A stretch of 64,000 nucleotides of DNA from Mytilus californianus (Eukaryota; Mollusca; Bivalvia; Mytilida; Mytilidae): NCBI RefSeq assembly GCF_021869535.1, contig NW_026262593.1, positions 58,178,318 to 58,242,317 on the forward strand. Direction: 5' to 3'. The notes below the pieces were generated by a model. The model saw only the letters and a program-made list of their open reading frames with translations, was not told where the DNA came from and made no database searches. The translations under genes were made by a program, and so were the position numbers. This document shows positions 11,831 through 22,083 of this stretch, one piece after another (the first letter of the stretch is position 1; every line of letters starts with the position of its first letter).

Positions 11831-12289
11831 TGTTTTCCATGTATTAAAATGTATTTATTCTTTAATTTTATGACCATTTATTTATCTTTATTTCTTTGGA
11901 CCGTTATTCTCTATTCTTTATATGTCAGCACCCCATTATACTCTATTATGTTTTTTGCCTATTTGCCTTTATTCTTTATATTTTTGGCCCTATATTCTGC
12001 ACCTTTTTATTTATCCTATATTCACGATTCTGTAATCCCCATCCAGACCCTCATTTATAGATCTTCTACTTTCAATATCTCTAAATAAATACATTGTTGA
12101 TATTTGTTTTTGAAAAAAAAAACAATAAAAAGTTTATTAAACGATTATCACAATATGTGAGTTCACTAACAGTTTGAGTTTGGGTTTGTGCATGTTGCTT
12201 GACCAAATCTGGACTTAATTGGAATAACAATGGTGCATTAGTTTTCTTTTATTTGTTACTTTCTTCTTTGGGCCTTTCTTTTCCTCTTT
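11831..12289. other. Pyrimidine-rich spacer of unit 2
   Basis: A TTTATTCTTT/CTATTCTTTAT-type pyrimidine-rich stretch aligns with 25680-25960 in unit 3, which again encodes only low-complexity Phe/Leu/Ser-rich frames on the plus strand. The frames are not conserved in register, so I do not call a gene. Confidence 0.5.
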
Positions 12290-12563
12290 TATGGCGTACG
12301 GAAAGGGTCAAAAGTAAATTGTTTTGCGTATGCTACATTAAATACAGCATATGCTATATAAATAACAACTTAAGCTATAATTTATGTACCCTATGCTGTA
12401 ATTAATGGCGCTTATGCTATAATATATAGCATAGTCAATGTTTGAAATATAGCATATGCGATAAAAAATACAGCATAGCCACACAATTATATATTGACCC
12501 TTATGGGACGTCAAATATAGCTTATGCTCCTCTTTTTACTTTTGACCCTTTCAGTACGCCATA
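12290..12563. mobile_element. 274-bp MITE with 29-bp terminal inverted repeats
   Basis: The ends (12290-12318 and 12535-12563) form a 29-bp inverted repeat with one mismatch, starting TATGGCGTACGGAAAGGGTC. The interior is rich in palindromic ATAGCATATGCTAT-like words and has no ORF. The flanks repeat CTCTTT on both sides. In unit 3 the matching site (about 26130-26145, TTTTCCTTATTCGAC) is empty, so this is an insertion after the tandem duplication. Confidence 0.8.
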
Positions 12564-13741
12564 CTCTTTCGACTAAGTACTGATTTGTAGTATCCCTTAG
12601 CTATTATCTTTGTTTTATATACACAATGAATTATTATTGCTACATACTTACCTCGCACTGGGTATTCAAAGTTCTACCGAAGTATCCCAAAATCGGAAAT
12701 AATATCGTCACATGATATCATATCTTAACAACAATATTCAGGGTAGATAATATAAATATTAAATTTTGTTTGAAAAAGTTGGAGTATTTTGGTAATCATA
12801 ACTTCTATACTCCGCTCTTTAGCATTAAACATTATATCTCGAAAGTAATAAAAAACCTGAAAAAATAGAGAAATACAGCACATCAGAGAATGCATCAAAT
12901 CTCGAGGCATAAATTGAAATACGATATCTGCTTGCAAGTGAAGAAAAAATCTAATAGTAAAATTTTAAGTACAGACAGCGTCAGTTAATATTGATTGATT
13001 GATTGTTGTTTGCTTAACGTGCAGTAGCAAATATTTCATGCATGTTCGGGACGAGAATCAAATAACAATAGATACAATAGGTAGTTCCTTTTTAGGGGTC
13101 GTCCGGGACGTCTACGGACGTTGCTCCGTATATATATACGTCCAGCACAGCTAAACGAACACCCCACTTTGCAAAGGCTTAACTGTCGGTTTGAAGAAGG
13201 CCACAACAGAAGAAGAAAAAGGCATGTTGTGGCTCCGAAGACGTCCCAGACAATCCCAAATAACAGTTGGAATAGAAAAGGTGAAAAGTAACTAAAAAGT
13301 TTTTAACTTTTTACAAAAAGTAAGTCGGAAAAAAACTGATAACATTACGGCTAAAAAATCAAAAGGTAAAATTTCGACAGCTGTTTGTTTGAACAGTTCG
13401 TTTTGATACATGTTTCCATAAGGGTCATAGTCCTGAGTCTATAATCTCATTTAAATCTCTTATAAATTTAATTTTACTACCTTTACTTTGTAATTAAATT
13501 AACATGAAAATAAATAACTCTCAAGCAGAATTTTTATAGAATATTAACTAGAATTGCTTTATATGAAAAATAGAATTAATGACTTTTATTTTGAATAAAT
13601 CTAGAATAAAACTATCCATATATCATCTTTTGCACAATTGGCACATGGCATGTCGCCACAGGTTACGCGTGTGTATATTTATTTGTTTATCTAAACTAAC
13701 AAAACCTTTAATGATTTCTGTATTTGTAATAATATATATTA
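12564..13741. other. Unit 2 spacer, aligned with unit 3
   Basis: This stretch aligns almost end to end with about 26150-27315. Two short minus-strand frames (12725-12937; 26330-26539) share most residues, but this follows from the DNA similarity and no family is recognised. The shared words include GGTTACGCGTGTGTATA, GGAATAG(G)AAAAGGTGAAAAG and TTGATTGATTGTTGTTTGCTTAAC. Confidence 0.55.
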
Positions 13742-13966
13742 AATCAACAGTAATATACCGGTGTTCAAAAGTCATAAACCCATTTAGAGAAAACAAATCC
13801 GGGTTACAATCCAAAATAGAGGGAAACACATCAACTATAAGAGGAAAACAAATGAACAACAGGAACACCGAAGTGCAACAAAAACAAACGCCAATACACA
13901 TAGAAACGAACTATTTGATAACAACTGCCATATTCCTGACTTGGTACAGAACATTTTAAGAAACAA

Positions 13967-15703
13967 GAGGCTCTCAAGAGCCTGAATCGCTCACCTGTTA
14001 TTTTTTTTGCTTAAATCTTTCATCAATGATTATTTTTGCTTTTTACCCTTATGTTCTATTTTAGCCATAGTGTCTATGTTTCTTGACGTTCAAGGAAATG
14101 AAATACAAAATTTATACTAGATTCATTTGAGAAGATTTTTAAAGTTAAAAAACATGAAACAACTTGTGTAAAATTGTTCATAACGGGAAATAACTCCTTA
14201 AGGGGTCAATTGACAATTTTGGTCATATATAACTTTTTTGTAGATCTTACTTTGCTGAACATTTTTGCTGTTTACAGTTTATCTTTATCTTCAATAATAT
14301 TCAAGATAATAACCAAAAACTGCAAAATTTCCGTAAAACAACCAATTTAGTGGCAGCAACCCAACAATAGGTTGTTCGGTGTGTCTGAAAATTTCAGGGC
14401 TGAACATTTTCACCCCATGTCAGATTTGCTCTAAATGCTTAAGTTTCTGAGATATAAGCCAAAAAAACTGCATTTCACCCCTATGTTCTATTTTTAGCCA
14501 TGGCGGCCATGTTTGTTGATGGATCAAAATTTCGGATACAATTCATAAACTAGATTCCTAAAGGAACATTCATTCAAAGTTAAGAAGTATTAGGCACAAT
14601 AGTTTCAGAAGAGAAGATTTTTAAATGTTAGCAAACTTGATGAACACATTGCGTAAAATGGTCTTTAAAGGGCAATAACTCCTTAAGGGGTCAATTGACA
14701 AATTTGGTCATTTAACTTTTCTGTAGATCTTAGTTTGCTGAACATTATTGCTGTTTACAGTTTATATTTATCTAGAATAATATTCAAGACAATAACAAAA
14801 AACTGCAAAATTTCCTCAAAACTGCCAATTCAGTGGCAGCAACCCAACAATGGGTTGTTCGATTTGTCTGAAAATTTCAGGGCTGATAGATCTTGACCAA
14901 TTGAACAATTTTATCCATGTCTGATTTGCTCTAAAAGCTTTAGTTTTGGAGATATAAGCCAAAAACTGCATTTGACCCCTATGTTCTATTTTTAGCCATG
15001 GCGGCCATGTTTGTCGATGGATTAAAACTTTGGATACAATTTATAAATTAGATCTCCTAAGGAACATTTAGATGAAGTTTGAAGATATTTGGCCCAGTAG
15101 GTTCAGAGGAGAAGATTTTTAAATGTTAGCAAACTTGATGAACAAATTGTGTAAAATTGTCTTTAAAGGGCAATAACTCCTTAAGGGGTCAATTGACAAT
15201 TTTGGTCATAAAACTTTTTTGTAGATCTTACTTTGCAGAACATTATTGCTGTTTACAGTTTATATCTATCTATAATAATATTCAAGATAATAACATAAAA
15301 CTGCAAAATTTCCTTAAAACAACCAATTTAGTGGCAGCAACCCAACAATGAGTTGTTCGATTCGTCTGAAAATTTCAGGGCTGATAGATCTTGACCAATT
15401 AAACAATTTTATCCCATGTCAGATTTGCTCTAAAAGCTTTAGTTTTTGAGATATAAGCAAAAAACTGCATTTGACCCCTATGTTCTATTTTTAGCCATGG
15501 CGGCCATGTTTGTTGATGGATCAAAACTTCGGATACATTTATAAACTAGATACCCTAAGGAACATTTAGTTAAAGTTTGAAAGTATTTGGCCCAGTAGTT
15601 TCAGAGGAGAAGATTTTTGAAATAGTTTACGACGACAGACGACGACGACGGACGCCAAGTGATGGCATAGCTGACATGGGCCCTTCGGGCCCCGGTGAGC
15701 TAA
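13967..15703 (+). mobile_element. Hairpin-bounded tandem-core element, nested copy
   Basis: A 5' hairpin (13968-13983: AGGCTCT-CA-AGAGCCT) precedes GAATCGCTCACCTG, and a 3' hairpin (15678-15692: GGGCCC-TTC-GGGCCC) precedes GGTGAGCTAA. Between them are three full units of about 480-500 bp plus a partial one. The landmark GCCATGGCGGCCATG lies at about 14498, 14994 and 15495, and the CTCCTTAAGGGGTCAATTGA word recurs in each unit. A GACGACGGACG-rich stretch precedes the 3' hairpin. There is no ORF of note. It interrupts the retroelement above, whose 3' sequence resumes at AATGGTGGGTTGAACCTGG. Confidence 0.75.
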
Positions 15704-16013
15704 AAATGGTGGGTTGAACCTGGTTTCATGGCATGCCAAACCTCCCGCTTCATGACAATGTTAAAAAATATCGCTAAAACACTACGTGACAGAAATACAG
15801 CACAAACACACGCAAGAACATTCATAACAAAGAAAAGCACAAACAAATAATATAATAGTCGACACAACATACAAACCACAGAACAACAACGAACATATTC
15901 TCCATCAACGAAAAACACCACAGGTATCAAAAACAGCGACGCTCTTACGTAACTAACATGCAATCTGGAACTTTATACAATTAATTTCACAATATTGGTC
16001 CAAACAATTTTCA

Positions 16014-16394
16014 TGACGGTAATGGTATTGAAATGCAATTTATAATTATTTTGACTACAAACGATAAGACATAACACATTATCCAACCTAAACCATAACA
16101 GAAACAACAAAATAAATCCATTAATGTTGGATGTACAAAACACCGAGACACGCCGCACAGCAATGTAAATTCACATTCAGTATAACAGTCATATTCGGGA
16201 ATATGACAATGATGGTATTGTAGGGCAATTTTATAATTATTTGGACAACAAACGATACGACATAACGCATTATTCAACCGAAACCATAACAAAAACACCA
16301 AAAAATAAAAGCGTGAATGTTGGATGTACAAAATACCGAGACACGTCGTATAGCAATGTAAATTCACTCTCGGTATAACAGTCATATTCGGGAT
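16014..16394. repeat. Two tandem copies of a block of about 193 bp
   Basis: 16014-16200 and 16207-16394 are imperfect direct copies. Shared anchors are CATAAC(A/G)CATTAT, TGTTGGATGTACAAAA and AACAGTCATATTCGGGA, offset by 191-194 bp. On the minus strand a frame (16469-16011) reads through both copies, but it is hydrophobic and lacks any motif. The block lies just 3' of the RT domain and is part of the retroelement. Confidence 0.75.
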
Positions 16395-16434
16395 TAGGTC
16401 ACGTTCGGTATTTAGCAGACAGACGACATAAATG

Positions 16435-17395
16435 TTAAACCACAATCTTAGACGTGGTAAAAATGGCATTAGTTAGTTTAGACACAGATACATCGTATAG
16501 ATCAACCAATTTGCGATGGTGTCCATACAATTTACGGAGTGTCATTTTTAATCTTTCCTCCTCATAACTCTGTTGGAGCGGTTTCTGCGTAAGGAGCACA
16601 CTCCTGTATATGAAGTCAGTATAGTGTGAACATGCACGAGCAAAACGTATCAATTGAGATATGTACACATCATACGACGGAGCAGAGGGTATGTTACTGC
16701 TGAGAAATGGGAAATGTGTAATTGGGAAGTTGAAATCATCCCGTTTGTCATAGATTTTAGTGTGAAGTCGTTCATCTGTGTCAATATTGAGGAAAAGATC
16801 AAGGTATGAAGCAGTCCTTCTTGTATCAGTAGTTCACTGGGATATATGAGATGTAAGTATTGGCTGAAATATGGGTTATTCAGTGATAGGACATCATCAA
16901 TATATCTGAAAGTAAAATTATAGAACTTTGCAAGGTGATTTTTCTTTTTGTCTTTAAGAACGTTTTGAATGAATTCTGCTTCATACGAGTACAAAAACAA
17001 GTCGGCCAGAAGGAGTGCACAATTAGTACCCATTGGAATACCGACTGTCTGTTGAAATATCAATCCTCCAAACTCAACAAATATATTGTGGATTAAAAAG
17101 TCAAGCATTTTGATAATATCATCATCACTGTATTTTCTGAAAGAATCAGTGTGGTTCTTCACAAAATAAGAATTATGATAACCCAAAACAAGAAATTTAT
17201 ATCTACGATTCCCATTTTTTTTTAGAAAAATCTCTGTTTAATGAGATGGTGAAGTCTATCTGTCAATTGAGCATTGGGAATAGTAGCGGTAAGCGTAGAA
17301 AAATCAAAGGTCTTAATGTTGCTGCAAAATTGCAGTGATTGTGATTTGAGATTTAGCAGTAGATCTTGCTTATTTTTGGAGAAATTACATGTCAA
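16435..17395 (-). pseudogene. Reverse transcriptase domain of RT family G (possibly Penelope-like), decayed
   Basis: On the minus strand the coding remnant begins near 17395 (NKQDLLLNLKSQ, FDFSTLTATIPNAQL), is interrupted by a stop/frameshift in an A run near 17215-17225, and continues as LGYHNSYFVKNHTDSF to GGLIFQQTVGIPMGTNCA (RT motif 4) and FRYIDDVLSL (YxDD catalytic motif 5). A deletion of roughly 13-14 bp near 16830 shifts the frame, after which TRRTASYLDLFL, LHTKIYDKRDDFNFP, VYISQLIRFARACSHY and KLYGHHRKLVDLY complete the C-terminus to about 16435. N-terminal sequence is missing. I associate this protein family with invertebrate retroelements, most likely Penelope-like; no GIY-YIG domain is seen here. 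It is non-functional. Confidence 0.8.
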
Positions 17396-17607
17396 TATAA
17401 ATTTCGAAATTCAAAATGTCGGCTTCCTTAGTTACAAACAGGGAGATTGAGAATTTTACGCTTATTGTCGTCCAATCAGAACCATTGATACATAATAATT
17501 GCATTAGAATTTAGAGATATCTGTATTGTATTTGAAGCTTTGCGGACGTCCATCGGTAGTTTTACTGTCGCAAATATACGTTAACCTGTCTCAGTAGATC
17601 AAAGTGT

Positions 17608-18570
17608 ATTTATGTTTGATTTAAATTGTAAACTGATTTTTAATATATCTGGTTGAATAGGTCAGTGAAGGATCTCAAACTAGTATTGAAAGTAGGTGTT
17701 AGTGAAAAATACTATACGTAGAAATAGAAGAGATGGGGGAAAAGAAAGTACTTTGATTCGTGAAAAGTTCAAATTTTTCGTTAACACAATGATGTACAAC
17801 CCCTTTCAAATATATTTAAATACAATGCCAAAAGTTATAGTATCAAATAAATGTTCAAAGATAAAGAAAACAGTTATAAAGAAAAATTACATGGGATCCA
17901 AATAACATGCATCGACGCCAACAGCAAATGTAATTAGTGTATTGTTAACAATACATTCCTTCCATTATTCTAATGCTATGAAAAAAAAAGAAATTAGTTC
18001 TATATGATAATTAGTACAGCAAACGCAATATTTGGCAACGTGAATCCTCATAGATGATTACAAAATTTCACAAATCTTTTGGCAGGGCTAATAAATCAGT
18101 ATTGCTTTAAGTTACTGAACCAATGCTTCTTATTCATGAAGTAGAAGTCCTCCTTTCAAATGCTTCAAAAAGGCTATAATATTTGGTAATTATTGTCGGA
18201 AATATGTTAAGGAATATCAGGATACAAGATCAGCATGGATTTATGTCGGTTTATTGCAGCCACTATTCATTTCTTTTCTTGTTTATGACATCACTAAATG
18301 CGACTTTTCAAAATATTTAACTTGTCATGACCTGCACGGCGTGTGCCTAAATGGAACAGAAACTACGGACCCTTCTCCGGTGTTCATTCCTTGTTTTGCT
18401 ACTAGTGTTTACTCTTTTTTATCTTTTGGCTAAGGTTTTTTCTGTCTTTCATCGACTCACGCTTTTGAGTGCGCTGTTGGTATATCTTAACCTTTTAGAT
18501 ATCGTTGCCAACAAAGACAATGGTGGTTTGTCATGTGTTTGTGGAAAATGTGGACAAATTATCTTCTTCA
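17608..18570. other. Unit 2 spacer after the retroelement
   Basis: 17608-18060 aligns with 27320-27860 of unit 3 (shared AGGATCT(C/G)AAACTA, TTAGTGAAAAA and CAAACGCAATATTTGGCAAC). 18120-18575 aligns with 5650-6240. A 76-codon hydrophobic frame (18351-18581) is not preserved in the earlier copy, so no gene is called. Confidence 0.55.
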
Positions 18571-18660
18571 AGCGTCACTGATGAGTCTTTTGAAGACGAA
18601 ACACGCGTCTGTCGTACAAAATGTTAAATATGGAATTTGTTATGAGTTCAACTACATATG
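18571..18660. repeat. Dispersed mussel repeat fragment (family Q)
   Basis: GTCACTGATGAGTCTTTTG ... GACGAAACACGCGTC matches 29396-29690 in inverse orientation and 59130-59330 in the same orientation. No coding content. Confidence 0.6.
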
Positions 18661-20436
18661 TGTTTATCAACTTGTTCTTGTTTATTGTTTATTTTAATTA
18701 AATAAATAAATCATGATAATATAATGTTATTGTAAGATAATTAGTAGGGTGCCTAGTCAACAAATTTAATCGATGTGGGTTAACGGAATAACACACGGCT
18801 ATATCTTATATCATTGGAAAGAGGAGAACAAGCCTGGTCGAAATAGTGATGTCGTCGTTGTCTACAGTGGTCACGATTTTCTTAAATTTTGGTCAAAGGT
18901 CAAATTTACAATTTCAAGGAAAACGTAGAGTCACGTTTAGACAGCTGGCCACCCATACATATTTGCGTTTATAGCAAAATAAATTAAAATAAATCAACGG
19001 ATTATAACTATAGTTTCAATATTTAGGACTAATTTGATAATTTTATTGCCAAATATGGTTCGAGATTGACATTTGTACTTATAAAGTGCATATTTACAAT
19101 TTTCATTCAGCTGTTAAATAACAGTGATCTTGACCTTTAAAAATTCATATATCGAAATTTTTTACATAAGATTCGATACAAGTGATCTTTAAAGATGTTT
19201 TTAGATAATAAAATTTATAAGTTGCCTTCCCAAAATATTATTTTTTCCGTCTTTTGTAAGAAGATGTTCGTCATGATTTTCTGGGTAAATATCCAATTTT
19301 CTTTTGGTGAACGTGGAAACACGTCAAATAGTACTTAGTTCCAAAACTGATGAATATTAACGCAGAATTGATTAAATTAGCAAGTCTAAGTATACATTTG
19401 CTTGTCAGAAATAAAAAAAAAAAAAAACTGCAAACGGTAAAAAAGGGGGAGGGTTTCTGTTACAAGTTAAAAAACAAAATGAGAATTAGAAACATCAGGC
19501 TAATCACTCCATCTTACACACTTATATCAAGTGTAATGTACATGACTTATCGAACATAAATTGGCCTACAATTGACATGAAGTTAAAGATTATCTACAAA
19601 AAGAAAGTTTTGTACAGCGTCGATGTATTTTACAAACACTTGTAAACAACATCAATCTAATTAAAATATAGATCTCTGATTTCGTTATCCTCATTTGAGC
19701 TTATATATAAGAGCACGCGAGTTAATAAAGATCAGAATTTTAATAAGAGCGAAACAACATAGAAAAAATTGCCGAAGCTAGTAGTAGCTATAACGTTGTA
19801 ATTTCATTGTCTACTGTTAAGTTGAAAGCCGCCCCACCGACTAGGTTTAGGTAAGAGAGCTAATTTCAGTTGTTCTTTTTTAAATCGCATTCGACGCAAG
19901 TAGCAGAATGCGAGGCATACAGAATACAATCTGATGGTGGTGGCGGCAACACCGTAAACTATTTGTATAACTTTATATTTCAGACGGTAGAGAAACTGGA
20001 TGATTCATTCTTTGTATATAATTCCATTGTGTTACGAAGTTTCTGTCATATAATCATTATCCTTGAACTCATATTCATGGTTAATTGACTGCTAAAAAAC
20101 TGTATAGCTTTTTTCGTCATGTGAATGTCTCAATTATTATAAGTTCTAGGATAACTATATTTGGTAACTAATATATGGTATCCTTGCAAGGTCTACATGA
20201 CAGTCAGACATGATTCACCTAACCTCGACCTAATTTCACGGATCAGTGAACAATGTTAAGTTTCAGTGGTAAAGTACGTACAGTCTCAGATAGTAGTAAG
20301 TTAAATATATTTGGTGTATGGAATGGTAACAAGGTGTACATGATTTTGTGGCAGAGTTCATCTGACCTTACCTCATTTACATGGAACATTGATAGTGTTA
20401 ATTATATGTAATACTTGTTGTATAATATAAAAATTA

Positions 20437-20582
20437 GGAGATGTGGAAGCAAGCAATTATAGGCAACCGTACGGCCTTCGACAATGTGAAAAACTCATAC
20501 CGTATGGTCGACTATCAGAAGACCAGTTATGAAAAAAAATGAAAGAATTCATTTGAAAAAAAAAACTAACGGCCTGATTTTT
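20437..20582 (+). repeat. Dispersed mussel repeat fragment (family T)
   Basis: Words such as GAGATGTGG, GCAACCGTACGGCCTTC and ACTAACGGCC match, in the same orientation, 54983-55150 and, inverted, 46610-46860, 48722-48820, 48988-49050 and 63566-63700. No ORF. Confidence 0.6.
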
Positions 20583-20989
20583 AACAAAAGCTAGTTTTTA
20601 CGGTAATGATGTTTATGATCATATTTTTCTCAGACTATTGATGACGACCTTTCATTAGTTTTCAGTAATGGAACACCCATTTGATCTCGAAAACAGGGAG
20701 GGAATGAGGATTTTGAAAATGAATTACTTAATTAAATGAATAATTGACTTCGCACAAGACAGGATGAGAATGAACACTCTTCAACATGAAATGCAGGATA
20801 ATTGAGGATATCAATGTGTAAAAAAGTGAAAATAAATTTTCGCGCCGCCAGCCCCATCCCTTTCTTCAGAATATAAAATGTTCTACCCTAACGGCGAGTA
20901 CTATTAAATCGGTACTTTGTGTTTTTTGTCTTCATGTTAGTTGTTTTTGTGCTTCATGCCGATTTGATAAGTCAAGCCATTTCAAACTG

Positions 20990-21200
20990 TTTTACGGCAG
21001 ATTTTTCTTATGCTGTGTTGTTATACCATTGTCCAGGTCAGGGGAGGGTTGAAGGATCACCCCTCCAATTTCTGTATATGTCTGTCCAAAATCAGGAGCC
21101 TGCAATTAAGTGGTTGTCGTTGGTTGCTGTCTGTTGTATCTGTTTTTTTGTTGTTGCACGAACGGTGGTATATTTTTGTTGTCGTTCCCACCGAGAGGAA
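20990..21200 (-). repeat. Dispersed mussel repeat fragment (family T, other end)
   Basis: CATTGTCCAGGTCAGGGGAG, CAGGAGCCTG and GTGGTTGTCGTTGGTTG match 46640-46760. The 124-codon hydrophobic plus-strand frame here (20919-21293) is an accident of this repeat. Confidence 0.6.
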
Positions 21201-21573
21201 TTTAGGTGGAAAACATATTACAAGACTTTTGATGTGCCATATTACTGGTGTGAAACAAAACCGACCGATTTGATTCTTATACTACAATTATAACAAACTA
21301 TTTATTCAATAAAAAGTTTTGAAAAACAGACACAAAACAGATTTCTCCGAACAAAGTGACAATCTACAAAGTTAGCTGGCTATTCACAACAAATTAATCA
21401 ACCACACAACAAGCAAAAAAAGAGAAATGTTTTGAGTGACCTCTGTCCTTGTTAATGACCTAATAGTGTAAGCAACAAAATGATTAATGGCACTAGATAA
21501 TCCGTGTTTAATCAATACCAAAATGTTGACTTAATTTGTGTTTTTAATTGCTAATTTTTTCAAGACGATTTTT

Positions 21574-21619
21574 AATAAGACACAGTGCAATTTGCCACAC
21601 ACATGCACTGTGTCTTATT
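21574..21619. repeat. Perfect 16-bp stem hairpin
   Basis: AATAAGACACAGTGCA (21574-21589) pairs perfectly with 21604-21619 around a 14-nt loop. It lies inside the inverted-repeat element. Its function is unknown; a fold-back mini-element is plausible. Confidence 0.7.
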
Positions 21620-22083
21620 GCTTAAATTAGAGTAAAAAATAGTGTGATGATACACGTAATAATTTTGCTTTTGATGAAAATATGGTAAATTTCGGGTAAA
21701 ATTTTACTCTTACTAAAATGCTGAAATACTTATATCAAAATCACTTAAATACTTTCCGATTTCGTTATATGATATATCTTATATAAACTATATTATAGGT
21801 ACTGTTTTAACTACCAACAAAGAACGCAATAATTTTATTTTTCATGTTAAAGATTCCCCGTACAATACGGTATCTGGTGGTAACCTGTAAAAACAAGAAA
21901 TTTAGAAAATCGTGACCACGGGAACTTACGACAACAATCATGATTGTCAAATATAATGATTTTCCTATAATGTGCAAATACATCAGCCGTGTGTTATCCG
22001 TTAACTTAAACTCGTTAATTAGGGGCACCCTACTAAATGACTCCAAAAATATATTTCACCTAAATGCAAAGCTCGCCTTGTTT

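Larger units (their letters stand above)
13742..17607 (-). mobile_element. Retroelement insertion (RT family G), itself interrupted
   Basis: Compared with unit 3 (break near 27315), about 3.87 kb is inserted here. From right to left on the minus strand it holds a decayed reverse transcriptase (17395-16435), a duplicated block of about 193 bp (16394-16014), a 3' region (15963-15703) and, past a nested 1.74-kb element, the 3' terminal part (13966-13742) ending in a TATATTACTGTTG word. The same 3' terminus recurs at 30402-30545. Unit 3 gives a clear empty site: left flank ATAATATATATT, right flank TTTATGTTT. No clear target duplication was seen. Confidence 0.7.
18741..22036. mobile_element. 3.3-kb element bounded by inverted repeats of about 140-150 bp
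   Basis: The outer 13 bases are a perfect inverted pair (TTAGTAGGGTGCC at 18741-18753; complement at 22024-22036). Similarity continues inward to 18889 and 21898 with landmarks TTAACGGATAACACACGGCT and GTGGTCACGATTTTCT. The interior contains fragments of dispersed repeats (20437-20582; 20990-21200), a perfect hairpin (21574-21619) and no transposase. Short flanking AAT/TAA words make the exact duplication ambiguous. I infer a non-autonomous DNA transposon sitting at the border between tandem units 2 and 3. Confidence 0.65.

Noticed and set aside
12725-12937. Short minus-strand frame conserved with 26330-26539
   Set aside because: Similarity continues equally into non-coding flanks, so the conservation follows from the tandem duplication; there is no sign of protein-level constraint.
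13579-13959. 126-codon plus-strand frame
   Set aside because: It crosses the junction between unit 2 spacer and an inserted retroelement 3' end, so it cannot be an old gene.
20919-21293. 124-codon hydrophobic frame
   Set aside because: It lies over a dispersed family T repeat and is not kept in the copy at 46610-46860.
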